Assembly (NCBI GenBank): GCA_002393195.1 | Contig: DGIK01000079.1 | Span: 1-64,000, forward strand | Source: Bacteroidales bacterium UBA3824 | GTDB taxonomy: Bacteria > Bacteroidota > Bacteroidia > Bacteroidales > UBA3824 | Length of the DNA: 64,000 bases | Reading direction: 5' to 3' | Shown: in pieces, positions 35,676 through 43,491 of the stretch | Layout of the letters: each line of letters starts with the position of its first letter | Numbering within the stretch: position 1 is the stretch's first letter | Program-made: the position numbers and the translations under genes | Notes under the pieces: generated by a model | What the model was told of the DNA's origin: nothing | The model's database searches: none | Seen by the model: the letters and a program-made list of their open reading frames with translations, nothing else

Positions 35676-35800
35676 TTATTGAAATAGTGGTTGCATAAAT
35701 CCGGCTTTTTTTATACTTTTGCATTATGTTTGTTCTGTTGGTTGTGCGGAAATTAAATTCCCGCAGACCTGACTGAACATTATCACAAAAACTCAAATAC

Positions 35801-36838
35801 ATGGAAAAAGAAACCCATATTTGGCAGGAACCGGGTGCATGGCGAAAGCCTTGTATCGTGCACGTAACGATGGTGGCTAAGGATAGGCAGAATCTATTCG
35901 GTTCGCTCAAATATTGCGACAATAAGGCTATTGTGGAGAAAACGCCACTCGGATGGGTGTTAGTCAATCAACAGAAAAAAATGCTAACATTTTGCCCCGA
36001 AATCAAAATTCTTGCCGACAAGGTAATGCCCGACCATCATCATATCGTTCTTCAAGTGATGAGGACTATGAAACGAAGCATAAAAGAGGTGGTGCGCGGA
36101 TATATGCAAGGCTGCAAGGCAGAAGCACGAAAAATGGGTTTTGAAAATAATATCTACGACGATGTTCCTTTCTTCCGACCATTATGTCACAAAGGGCAAC
36201 TAAAATCAATGATTAACTACGTGTATGCAAACGCCGATCGTGCTTGGCAACGCAAACAAAACCCTGAATTGTTTCGCTTACATCGTCAAACAGTGGTTTG
36301 TGGTTTGACGTTTACATCGTTGGGCAACCATTTCTTACTTGATTGGCCTGACCGTCAATTGATAGAAGTATCTCGTAATGCAACCGAAGAACAGGTTCAA
36401 AGCCAATTGCAGACAGCATTATCATTGGCACGTTATGGTGTAGTTACTTATACCGCTGCCATTAGCAAAGGTGAACAATTGATAGCCCGAACAATTCGCG
36501 AGCAAGGATTGCCATTAGTTGTGTTGTTAAACGATGGATTTCCAAAGCAAGGTTCACCTCACGAAAAATATTTTAAGCCGGGCGGCACTTATTTTGAGAC
36601 TTGTTCCAATGGAAAATTGCTGCTTTTGGAACCTACTGAATATACATTTTTGTCGGAACCTGTACAAAAAGCAACCGAGATTTCACTTCGTAAAAAGGCG
36701 TATGCTAAACATTTGACATATACACCGATACCTGTAACATCGCAACGTTATAAGTTTATGGCTCTTAATGAAATTGGGCGGATACTGTGCGAAGGTATTG
36801 AACCTGATGAAAAAAATCCTCGCAATTTTTATTCTTAA
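35801..36838 (+). mobile_element. REP-associated tyrosine transposase-like protein (RAYT) with extra C-terminal domain
   Basis: 345 residues. The N-terminal 180 residues are an IS200-type Y1 transposase domain: VHVTMVAKDRQNLFG, ILADKVMPDHHHIVLQVM (HUH-like metal motif), KEVVRGYMQGCKAEARK, YDDVPFFRPLCHKGQLKSMINYVYANADRAW with candidate Tyr. Residues about 190-345 are a separate domain (SLARYGVVTYTAAISKGEQLIA, LPLVVLLNDGFP, NGKLLLLEP) with Rossmann-like strand pattern recalling DprA/LOG proteins. RAYTs move or maintain short palindromic repeats. A palindrome (GCGGAAATTAAATTCCCGC) lies in the leader near 35750. It sits between two copies of the WYL cassette. Confidence 0.8.
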
Positions 36839-36899
36839 TAAACAAAAATTTTCTTACATTTGTCTGCGATAAAATAATGTTTCACTAAACATCATTGCT

Positions 36900-37415
36900 A
36901 TGAAAACACTTTTGGTTTTTATTGTACTGTTATTCAGTGCAATATGCGTTAACGCGCAGTTTTCGCAAACTGTTGGCAATATCACATATTATTATGGCGC
37001 GGACGGTACTGTTACAACCGCTATTAAAACCGGCAACATCACTACTTACAGCGACAACAAAGGCAATTCCACAACTGCGATTCAAAGCGGCAACACTACC
37101 TTTTTCAGCGACAACAAAGGCAATTCTGCAACAGCGATTCAAAATGGCAACACTACCTTTTTCAGCGACAACAAAGGCAATTCTGCAACAGCGATTCAAA
37201 GTGGCAACACTACCTTTTACAGCGATAATCAAGGCAATGCCGCAACTGCGATTCAAAATGGCAACACTACCTTTTACAGCGACAACAAAGGCAATTCCGC
37301 AACTGCGATTCAGAGCGGCAACACGACCATTTACAGCGACAACAAAGGCAATACAACAACTGTAAATCATTATGGCATGAAAAACAACGAAGACACCGAA
37401 GCCAATAATCAGTAA
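36900..37415 (+). CDS. Secreted protein made of seven 19-residue curlin-like repeats
   Basis: 171 residues: signal peptide MKTLLVFIVLLFSAICVNAQ, then seven exact-length 57-bp repeats (36975-37373), each encoding GNTTFYSDNKGNSATAIQS or close variants, then a short polar tail. Repeats 2-7 are very similar at DNA level, repeat 1 is older. The spacing N-SATAI-Q fits the N-x5-Q half of the curlin repeat (N-SALAL-Q in CsgA) and the repeat length is similar, so a stacked beta-solenoid or amyloid is plausible. No curli export genes are seen. It has a signal peptide but no anchor. Confidence 0.75.
   Translation: MKTLLVFIVLLFSAICVNAQFSQTVGNITYYYGADGTVTTAIKTGNITTYSDNKGNSTTAIQSGNTTFFSDNKGNSATAIQNGNTTFFSDNKGNSATAIQSGNTTFYSDNQGNAATAIQNGNTTFYSDNKGNSATAIQSGNTTIYSDNKGNTTTVNHYGMKNNEDTEANNQ
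36975..37373 (+). repeat. Seven tandem 57-bp coding repeats
   Basis: In-phase units start at 36975, 37032, 37089, 37146, 37203, 37260 and 37317. The central units differ at only a few bases, which suggests recent expansion and likely length variation between strains. Confidence 0.9.
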
Positions 37416-37444
37416 TTTTTTTCAAAAATCTCAAAATTTTCCCC

Positions 37445-37482
37445 GTTACGCAAATAGATTGCGTACCGACGTTTTATCTTTG
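37445..37482 (+). promoter_or_regulatory. Shared operator-promoter, copy 2
   Basis: TACGCAA-ATAGA-TTGCGTA at 37447-37465 and TATCTTTG at 37475-37482. The block is identical to the one before rtcB for about 58 bases (37442-37502) and the identity resumes at the start codon (ATGAAAGAAGT in both genes). Confidence 0.85.
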
Positions 37483-37509
37483 GAGCGTCAAACTTAAAAC
37501 GGGAAAATT

Positions 37510-38340
37510 ATGAAAGAAGTAATCAAAAAGCATCCCTATTGTAGAGTTTTATATAAAACTGACAATACGCCAGGTTGGTATGTTGCTTATCTCAATGGCA
37601 CAGAACAACAGGTAATTGAAAAATGCAAAAAACAGTCGTTTGCAGAATATCAGATTGATTTTTGTGGTAGTAGGGATAAAAAGGAGAAAGAAGATTATCA
37701 TGCTGAATTAACAGCCTGTTACGTTCACATGTTAAGTAGTTGGATTTATTCTTCAGAGTTGGACAAATGGTTTATGGGTGAAGAAATTCCTAATCCACAA
37801 CAGACCACTTATACTGCGAAAAAATTTGAAATGACGTATGAAATTGATGAAGATTCATACGACATTGCAGAGTTAAAATCTTCATATATGGAAAGTAAAG
37901 CGTATTATTGTGGTGATGAAAGGGTAGAAATTGTTAATACTCTTACAATTTCTACCGAAAAAGAAAAATATAGTTTGAGATTTCTCTATTCAGATTTTGA
38001 ATGTAAAAAGTGGTTTGAAAAATTTTTGAAGGATATTGAAGAAGAAAGGTTTACATATTTTACAGTAGAAGAATATTGGTACACGAAAATATTGTCGTGG
38101 CCAGAGGGAGAACAATGTCGTATCATAGTTCAAGATTATACAAGCCACAAGGCAACTGGAGTTGTTGAAACTCTTAATTTTTTGGTTGACAAAAACAAAG
38201 CATTGAAAACTTTTACTAATTTTTATACAAAATTGAGAAAGGAGTATCAAGAATTGGAAAGCAAAGTTTTGGCAGCGTTGACAACCGAAGATAAAGAGTA
38301 CTTGCAAAATTACGAAATTCCAAACAGATGCTATAATTAG
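37510..38340 (+). CDS. Unknown 276-residue protein under the rtcB operator
   Basis: No family recognised. Soluble, no signal peptide or membrane segment, rich in Lys, Glu, Tyr and Trp: VLYKTDNTPGWYVAYLNG, HAELTACYVHMLSSWIYSSELDKWF, FTVEEYWYTKILSWPEGEQCRIIVQDYTSHKA, and a helical end (KALKTFTNFYTKLRKEYQELESKVLAAL). The DNA is more AT-rich than rtcB, which suggests different ancestry. It shares operator, leader and first residues (MKEV) with rtcB and is followed 50 bases later by a WYL gene, exactly as rtcB is. It therefore seems to be an alternative cargo of the same cassette, with a role in RNA repair or its control. Confidence 0.75.
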   Translation: MKEVIKKHPYCRVLYKTDNTPGWYVAYLNGTEQQVIEKCKKQSFAEYQIDFCGSRDKKEKEDYHAELTACYVHMLSSWIYSSELDKWFMGEEIPNPQQTTYTAKKFEMTYEIDEDSYDIAELKSSYMESKAYYCGDERVEIVNTLTISTEKEKYSLRFLYSDFECKKWFEKFLKDIEEERFTYFTVEEYWYTKILSWPEGEQCRIIVQDYTSHKATGVVETLNFLVDKNKALKTFTNFYTKLRKEYQELESKVLAALTTEDKEYLQNYEIPNRCYN

Positions 38341-38390
38341 GCTGGTGAATAATAGAAAATTCATTATCTTTGCGACAAAAAACAACCGCT

Positions 38391-39404
38391 ATGCCAGCCA
38401 ACAAGAACGCTCTAATACGTTACAAGACAATCGACAACTGCCTGAGAAACAAGTATCGGCGGTGGACAATTGAAGATTTGGTGGATGCCTGTTCGGACGC
38501 TTTGTACGACTGCGAAGGCATTACCAAAGGTGTCTCTATGCGCACCGTCCAAAGCGACATTCAGATTATGCGCAGCGACAAACTTGGTTACAATGCGCCA
38601 ATCGAAGTCTATGAAAATAAGTATTATAGATACTCCGACCCCGAATACAGCATTACCAAAATGCCTCTGTCGCAAAACGATTACGATGTGATAAAAGAGG
38701 CTACCGATATGCTTAGGCAGTTGTCTGATTTTGAGCAATTCAGTAGGTTTGATGATGTAATTGGCAGACTTGACGACAGCCTTGCCACGGGTCTGCATAA
38801 GCGCAAACCGATTATTCATTTCGACAGCGTTAAGGATTTGAAAGGCTTGGATTTGCTTTCACCGCTCTATCGCTACATAGGCAATAGGCAGACGGTGAAG
38901 GTTATGTATCAATCGTTTAAAGCTGACGAACCGACGGAAATTATCTTTTATCCATACTTGTTGAAGGAATTTCGCAATCGTTGGTTTATAGTCGGCTCTG
39001 CCAACGACGCCAAGAAGGTTTTCAACCTCGCATTAGATCGCATCGTCAGCGTGGAACCCGTTGATGTCAAGTATGTTGAGAGTCCAAATTTTGATCCCGA
39101 ACATTTTTTTGACAATGTTATAGGCGTAAGCACTTCCATCAAGAGTTATCCACGCCGTATCAATTTTTGGGCATCAAAAGAGCAAAGCAACTACATCAAA
39201 ACCAAGCCGTTGCACCATTCTCAAAAACTCATCCAAGAAAACCCCGACGGCTCGTGCGAGTTTCAGATTAACGTTGTAATCAATTACGAACTGTTCTCGA
39301 TGTTTTTGAGTTACGGCGCTGGTGTCAAGGTGATTTCGCCGCCGGTAATAGTGGATTGGATGAGACAAGAGACGTCGAAGATGCGTGGGATGTATGATGA
39401 TTGA
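38391..39404 (+). CDS. WYL-domain transcriptional regulator 2
   Basis: 337 residues from MPANKNALIRYKTID, with a perfect -7 box TATCTTTG at 38365-38372. The first 315 residues differ from regulator 1 at only about seven positions (for example D to G in RYIDNRQ, M to T in ADEPMEI, D to A in VGSDND), whereas the last 20 residues after the ISPP motif are different (VIVDWMRQETSKMRGMYDD against VVVKWMKEQIEGMKRAYEDIT). The sharp boundary suggests recent duplication or gene conversion. Same domains as copy 1: winged helix, WYL, WCX. It lies just upstream of the third operator and the Ro60 unit. Confidence 0.88.
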   Translation: MPANKNALIRYKTIDNCLRNKYRRWTIEDLVDACSDALYDCEGITKGVSMRTVQSDIQIMRSDKLGYNAPIEVYENKYYRYSDPEYSITKMPLSQNDYDVIKEATDMLRQLSDFEQFSRFDDVIGRLDDSLATGLHKRKPIIHFDSVKDLKGLDLLSPLYRYIGNRQTVKVMYQSFKADEPTEIIFYPYLLKEFRNRWFIVGSANDAKKVFNLALDRIVSVEPVDVKYVESPNFDPEHFFDNVIGVSTSIKSYPRRINFWASKEQSNYIKTKPLHHSQKLIQENPDGSCEFQINVVINYELFSMFLSYGAGVKVISPPVIVDWMRQETSKMRGMYDD

Positions 39405-39459
39405 TTATTTTTTGGGGAAATGTTGAAAAAAAAATCAAAAAATCTCAATTTTTTTTCCC

Positions 39460-39497
39460 GTTACGCAAAAAGATTTCGTACCTTTGTTTTTACTTTG
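39460..39497 (+). promoter_or_regulatory. Shared operator-promoter, copy 3 (Y RNAs and Ro60)
   Basis: TACGCAA-AAAGA-TTTCGTA at 39462-39480, one change from the other two copies in the right arm, and a -7 box TTACTTTG at 39490-39497 at the same 28-base offset. The first transcribed bases (GCGTCAAA) also match. Together with the two RNAs it fills the gap 39405-39766, which has no open frame of note. Confidence 0.8.
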
Positions 39498-39536
39498 CAG
39501 CGTCAAATAACAGAAAACTGTTCTTTGAAAAATATT

Positions 39537-39633
39537 GGGCGGTTGCCGTAGTGAAGGGTTACTTCGAGATTAGGCTAATATCTGCGCCAAGCGAGGCGCG
39601 GTTACTCTTTGCGCCTGTTGCACCGCCTTTTTT
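39537..39633 (+). ncRNA. Y-RNA-like small RNA 1
   Basis: About 97 bases. The ends pair as GGCGGT-T-GC-C-GTAG (39538) with CTGT-T-GC-ACCGCC (ending 39627), giving a stem with a bulged base and a mismatch, then T6 as terminator. Inside, GCGCC-AAGCGA-GGCGC makes a hairpin. The stem ends (CGGTTGCCGTAGTG and TTGCACCG) are shared with the next RNA. Bacterial Y RNAs are bound by Ro60 through such an irregular end stem, and the Ro60 gene is next. Confidence 0.7.
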
Positions 39634-39640
39634 AAATATA

Positions 39641-39742
39641 AACGGTTGCCGTAGTGGAGAATTCCTTCGTTTTGGATCAGGAGGGAGTCGAAAGGCTCGC
39701 CTGAATTGTTAAGGTCTCCGCGCTTGTTGCACCGTTTTTTTT
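39641..39742 (+). ncRNA. Y-RNA-like small RNA 2
   Basis: About 102 bases. AACGGT-T-GC-C-GTAG (39641) pairs with the complement ending ACCGTT (39736), extended by GGAGA pairing with TCTCC, then a T run. Inside, TCAGG...CCTGA with GAG...CTC makes a second hairpin (about 39677-39704). The end stem matches RNA 1 but the terminal pairs differ in a compensating way (GGCGGT/ACCGCC against AACGGT/ACCGTT), which supports a selected structure. Confidence 0.7.
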
Positions 39743-39766
39743 ATTAACATTCAAACCTTTACGAAG

Positions 39767-41287
39767 ATGAGTTTTAATTCTATGTTGCGCGAACAGAGCG
39801 AAACCAAAAACTACGAGGGCGAAAAAGCATACGTGATGTCGCCCGAAATGGAACTTTACACTGCCGTAGTTACCTCAACTCTCAGCGACAAATTTTATGA
39901 GAAAAACGACGAGAGGATGTGGCGCATTTTTAATTTGGTTAAAAAAGTTTCGCCAGAATTTGTGGCAAAACTTGCCGTTTATACCCGCAACGAAATGAAT
40001 CTCAGAAGTGTACCTCTTTTGCTCGTAACCCTTTTGGCAAAAATCCACAACGGCGACAATCTTGTGGCGCGTACCGTTGAAAAATGCGTTCTCCGTGCCG
40101 ACGAGATTATGGAACTTCTTATGTGTTACCAAATTTGCAACCCTCAAAAGGGCGAGAAAAAACTCAAAAAACTTTCGCGACAGATTCAGAACGGTTTGCA
40201 AAAGGCGTTTAACCGTTTCGATGAATATCAGTTTGCAAAATACAACCGCGACAATCTCGAAGTGAAACTCCGTGATGCATTGTTTCTTGTACACCCAAAG
40301 GCGAAGGACGATGCACAACAGTTGATTTTCAACAAGATAACCGACCGAAAACTTGAAATTCCATATACTTGGGAAACCGAACTTTCAGCCCTTGGTCAGC
40401 AAAAATTTGAAACGCCCGAACAGAAATCCGAAGCCATCCGCCAAAAATGGGAGGAGTTGATAAAAAGCGGACGTCTCGGCTATATGGCACTTTTGCGCAA
40501 CCTCAGGAACATTCTTGAATCAAAAGTTTCGGCTGAAAAAATCAATATTGTTGCTTCGATTTTGAGCGATGCCGACCAAGTGGCAAAGTCCAGACAACTG
40601 CCTTTCCGTTTCCTCTCGGCGTACCGCGAACTCAATTCAATCAACTCGCCCGACACATCTTTTGTGATGTCGGCATTGGAGCAAGCCGTAAAACATTCCG
40701 CCGCAAATATCGAAGGTTTTGATGCTGATACGAGCGTACTTTTGGCGTGTGATGTGAGCGGCTCGATGTGCAGTCCCGTAAGTCCACGCAGCACTGTTGA
40801 ATGTTACGACATTGGGCTGATGTTGGCGATGTTGCTCAAAAGTCGCTGTCGCAGAGTGGTTTCGGGAATTTTTGGCGACCGTTGGGAGGTGGTTAATATG
40901 CCCGGCGACAATATTTTGCAGTCGGCATCCGAATTGCGCAAATTATACAGTAGAGTTGGATTTTCAACCAATGGTTTCAAAGTGATTGATTATCTCATTG
41001 AAAATAAAATCATTATCGATAAGGTGATGTTTTTCACTGATTGTCAATTGTGGAATTCCACGGGAGGAAACACTTCTATTGAAAGGTCTTGGAATCGTTA
41101 CCGACAAATAGCACCAAACGCCAAACTCTACATCTTCGACCTCGCTGGTTATGGTCAGTCGCCACTAAAAATCATAAATTCAGGCGTTTATCTGATTGGA
41201 GGATGGAGCGACAAGGTTTTTGACGTGCTTTCGGCAGTGGATAAAGGCACGAGCGCAGTGGCGAGGATTATGAAGGTGGAGGTGTAA
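39767..41287 (+). CDS. rsr: Ro60 / TROVE-domain RNA-binding protein
   Basis: 506 residues. The N-terminal 300 residues are the HEAT-like TROVE ring (WRIFNLVKKVSPEFVAKLAVYTRNEMNLRSVPLLLVTLLAK ... LRDALFLVHPKAKD ... LGYMALLRNLRNIL), the C-terminal part is a von Willebrand A domain with an intact metal motif DVSGSM (329-334). Ro60 binds Y RNAs on its outer surface and misfolded or damaged RNA through its ring, and in bacteria works with exonucleases such as PNPase. It follows two Y-RNA-like genes and shares their operator, so protein and RNAs are probably co-expressed with rtcB. A strong terminator follows. Confidence 0.94.
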   Translation: MSFNSMLREQSETKNYEGEKAYVMSPEMELYTAVVTSTLSDKFYEKNDERMWRIFNLVKKVSPEFVAKLAVYTRNEMNLRSVPLLLVTLLAKIHNGDNLVARTVEKCVLRADEIMELLMCYQICNPQKGEKKLKKLSRQIQNGLQKAFNRFDEYQFAKYNRDNLEVKLRDALFLVHPKAKDDAQQLIFNKITDRKLEIPYTWETELSALGQQKFETPEQKSEAIRQKWEELIKSGRLGYMALLRNLRNILESKVSAEKINIVASILSDADQVAKSRQLPFRFLSAYRELNSINSPDTSFVMSALEQAVKHSAANIEGFDADTSVLLACDVSGSMCSPVSPRSTVECYDIGLMLAMLLKSRCRRVVSGIFGDRWEVVNMPGDNILQSASELRKLYSRVGFSTNGFKVIDYLIENKIIIDKVMFFTDCQLWNSTGGNTSIERSWNRYRQIAPNAKLYIFDLAGYGQSPLKIINSGVYLIGGWSDKVFDVLSAVDKGTSAVARIMKVEV

Positions 41288-41295
41288 AAACAAGC

Positions 41296-41345
41296 GATAC
41301 CTCCGCCCTAACTATATTTTTTGGGGTACTTAGGGCGGAGGTATC
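41296..41345. terminator. Terminator after the Ro60 gene
   Basis: A perfect 16-bp stem (GATACCTCCGCCCTAA and TTAGGGCGGAGGTATC) with an 18-base loop lies between the convergent Ro60 and serine hydrolase genes and should stop both. Confidence 0.85.
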
Positions 41346-41363
41346 AGCACTTTTCCAACATTT

Positions 41364-42521
41364 TTATAGCACCGGGAACAGATACTTATAAACATTCGAC
41401 AATTCCTTCTGCAAGTCGGGCGAATCGGCGGTGACGGCTATTACGGCGTCCTTGTCGGGGCAGACGATGATGTACTGACCGCGTGCGCCGTCGGCTCGGT
41501 ATGAATTTTCGGGACAACGCCACATCTGATAGCCATAGCCGAGGAGCCAAGCGCAATTGTCGGTCGTGAGACCCTTCTTCTCAACCTCGTCGGGACGAGT
41601 GCCGGCGGGTACGGATGGCACTTGAAATTTGGAGGCTTCGTCCACCCATGCCTCGCTGATAAGACGTTTGCCCTTCCAAACACCTTTTTGCAAGAACAAC
41701 TGTCCAAACTTCGCCATATCCTCGGTTTTCAGATAGAGACCCCAACCGCCGCAATTGATGTGCTGCGGACTTTCCTCCCATTTGGGCTTTTCGATGCCAA
41801 GCGGCTCAAATAGGCGCGGCATCAGGTAGTCGAGGACTTTTTCGCCCGTTACCTTCTGCACAATCGCCGAAAGCATATATGTGCCAATCGAATTGTAACA
41901 ATACCACGTGCCGGGTTTTTTGGTGACGGGATGCGCGAGAAATGCCTCAACCCAATCGACAGGTTTGCCTGAGAAATTGCGGTCGATTTGCACCTCGGTT
42001 TCGTGGCCGCAATTCATTGTGAGAAGGTCTTTTACGGTGATTGCCCGGAGGTTGGACGAGATTTTTGCGGGCAGTTGGTCGGGAAAGAAGTCGATGAGGT
42101 GGTCAGTTACCTTGATTTTGCCATCGTCAACAGCCATACCGACAGCCGTGGCGCAGAACGATTTGCTTACGGAGTGCATCACGTGCGGAATGTTTGGCGA
42201 GCCACCATTAGCCCAATGCTCATAGACCACGTTGCCGCCTTTGAGAATCATAATGCTTTGGAGGGTAACATTTTGCATCGTGTCGGCATCGGCAAAAAGT
42301 TGGTCGGCGGCGGCTTTTATCTTGCCGTTGTCAAGTTGACGCGGGAGGCCATCAACGACGACTGACGGCTGCGCGGGTGTGCTGTTTGATGGCTGCGCGG
42401 ACGTGTTGCCTTGTTGAACGGTGTTGGATGCGGTCTGTTGCGCATTTTGGTTGGTTGCACTGCCACCGCAGCCCGCCAAAATCACGGCGGCGGAGAGTGC
42501 TATTAAGGTTTGTCTTTTCAT
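41364..42521 (-). CDS. Lipoprotein serine hydrolase, class C beta-lactamase fold
   Basis: 385 residues with lipobox signal (LSAAVILAGCGG) and a low-complexity Asn/Gln/Ser/Thr linker (about 22-55). The catalytic motifs are SVSK (SxxK, in VMHSVSKSFCATAVGMAVDDG), YNS (YxN, in WYCYNSIGTYMLSAIV) and later a WLLGYGYQMW region with ARGQYI at the third motif site. Such proteins include esterases, D-aminopeptidases and peptidoglycan-directed enzymes as well as beta-lactamases; the lack of a K-T-G motif makes a lactamase less likely. It should be anchored in the periplasm. Single gene. Confidence 0.88.
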   Translation of the reverse strand: MKRQTLIALSAAVILAGCGGSATNQNAQQTASNTVQQGNTSAQPSNSTPAQPSVVVDGLPRQLDNGKIKAAADQLFADADTMQNVTLQSIMILKGGNVVYEHWANGGSPNIPHVMHSVSKSFCATAVGMAVDDGKIKVTDHLIDFFPDQLPAKISSNLRAITVKDLLTMNCGHETEVQIDRNFSGKPVDWVEAFLAHPVTKKPGTWYCYNSIGTYMLSAIVQKVTGEKVLDYLMPRLFEPLGIEKPKWEESPQHINCGGWGLYLKTEDMAKFGQLFLQKGVWKGKRLISEAWVDEASKFQVPSVPAGTRPDEVEKKGLTTDNCAWLLGYGYQMWRCPENSYRADGARGQYIIVCPDKDAVIAVTADSPDLQKELSNVYKYLFPVL

Positions 42522-42621
42522 AATAATAATGTGATTGATTGGATGTATCTTCGGCTACAAAGATATGATTTATTTTGCAATTGGGTAAAAAATTACCATC
42601 TTTGCAAAAATTTTTAAGGCC

Positions 42622-42987
42622 ATGAATAGTCGGGATACCAACAATCACAGACCCGCCCTTGTTGTTATGCTCACCCACAATGATTTTACGGTGATGGACG
42701 GCCGCCGAGATTTTCGAGCGGTGCAAGGATTCTCGCGCAAAATGTTGGGGCTTCAAGGAGCATCCGTTGCCGTTGCCACAGATGAAGGAATTGTATCCTA
42801 CCACCTCACGGAAGACGACCACCATTTCCACAAGGAGGACAACGGCAAATATTACAGAATATCAAAGATTTACCGCGAGACCATCGACCGCGAATCTGGC
42901 AAAGTCGTAAGCCGCGAACTCAATTGGAACAATCATTCGGAAGTGATGTTTGACTACAATCTCATCCCAAAAGAGCAAATCAGGTAG
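42622..42987 (+). CDS. Hypothetical 121-residue protein
   Basis: Soluble, charged, with clear strand pattern (RPALVVMLTHNDFTVMDGRRDF, KMLGLQGASVAVATDEGIVSYHLTEDDHHFH) and a His/Asp cluster. No family recognised. A CATCTTTG box (one mismatch to the -7 consensus) lies 16 bases before the ATG, consistent with a real gene. It is followed by the dCMP deaminase gene in the same direction after 69 bases, which has its own -7 box. Confidence 0.6.
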   Translation: MNSRDTNNHRPALVVMLTHNDFTVMDGRRDFRAVQGFSRKMLGLQGASVAVATDEGIVSYHLTEDDHHFHKEDNGKYYRISKIYRETIDRESGKVVSRELNWNNHSEVMFDYNLIPKEQIR

Positions 42988-43056
42988 GCGCATTGGAAAT
43001 AATTACCTCAAAAAATTTTGCAAAAAAAATACAATTAGGTATATTTGCAATCGATT

Positions 43057-43491
43057 ATGGACAAGCAAGAGGCACTCGACCGCCGCTATCTCCGTATGGC
43101 GAAGATTTGGGCGGAAAATTCGTACTGCACCCGCCGTCAGGTGGGCGCGCTTATCGTCAAGGACAAGATGATTATCTCCGACGGCTATAATGGCACTCCG
43201 TCGGGGTTTGAAAACGTGTGCGAACTCGAAGACGGCACCACAAAGCCCTACGTCCTCCACGCCGAGGCAAACGCCATCACAAAGGTTGCCAAGAGCAACA
43301 ACAACTCCCTCGGCGCAACTCTCTACGTGACAGCGTCGCCGTGCCTTGAATGTGCCAAACTCATAATCCAGAGCGGCATTAGGCGCGTAGTTTACAGCGA
43401 AATGTACCGCCTCACCGACGGGCTCGACCTCCTGCACCGCGCCAACATTGAGACCGTATTCATCGACATCAACAACCTCGAAACCAATTAA
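43057..43491 (+). CDS. comEB: dCMP / CMP deaminase family protein
   Basis: 144 residues from MDKQEALDRRYLRMAKIWAENSYCTRRQVGALIVKD. Zinc motifs are HAEANAI and PCLECAK, as in deoxycytidylate deaminases, which make dUMP from dCMP. The ATG at 43057 is only about 10 bases after a perfect -7 box (TATATTTG at 43040-43047), so the message may be nearly leaderless; a TTG further upstream falls inside the promoter and is not the start. The stop codon abuts the start of the protease gene. Confidence 0.92.
   Translation: MDKQEALDRRYLRMAKIWAENSYCTRRQVGALIVKDKMIISDGYNGTPSGFENVCELEDGTTKPYVLHAEANAITKVAKSNNNSLGATLYVTASPCLECAKLIIQSGIRRVVYSEMYRLTDGLDLLHRANIETVFIDINNLETN

Noticed and set aside
36975-37373. Regular repeats that could suggest a CRISPR array
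   Set aside because: The units are 57 bp, in frame, without variable spacers, and encode protein repeats after a signal peptide.
39537-39742. tRNA genes
   Set aside because: The RNAs end in T runs, have no CCA end or acceptor stem of 7 bp with D/T arms at the right places; the irregular end stem and the Ro60 neighbour fit Y RNA better.
41364-42521. Antibiotic-resistance beta-lactamase
   Set aside because: It has the SxxK and YxN motifs of the fold but no KTG motif, and it is a lipoprotein with a low-complexity linker; many such proteins are esterases or peptidases.
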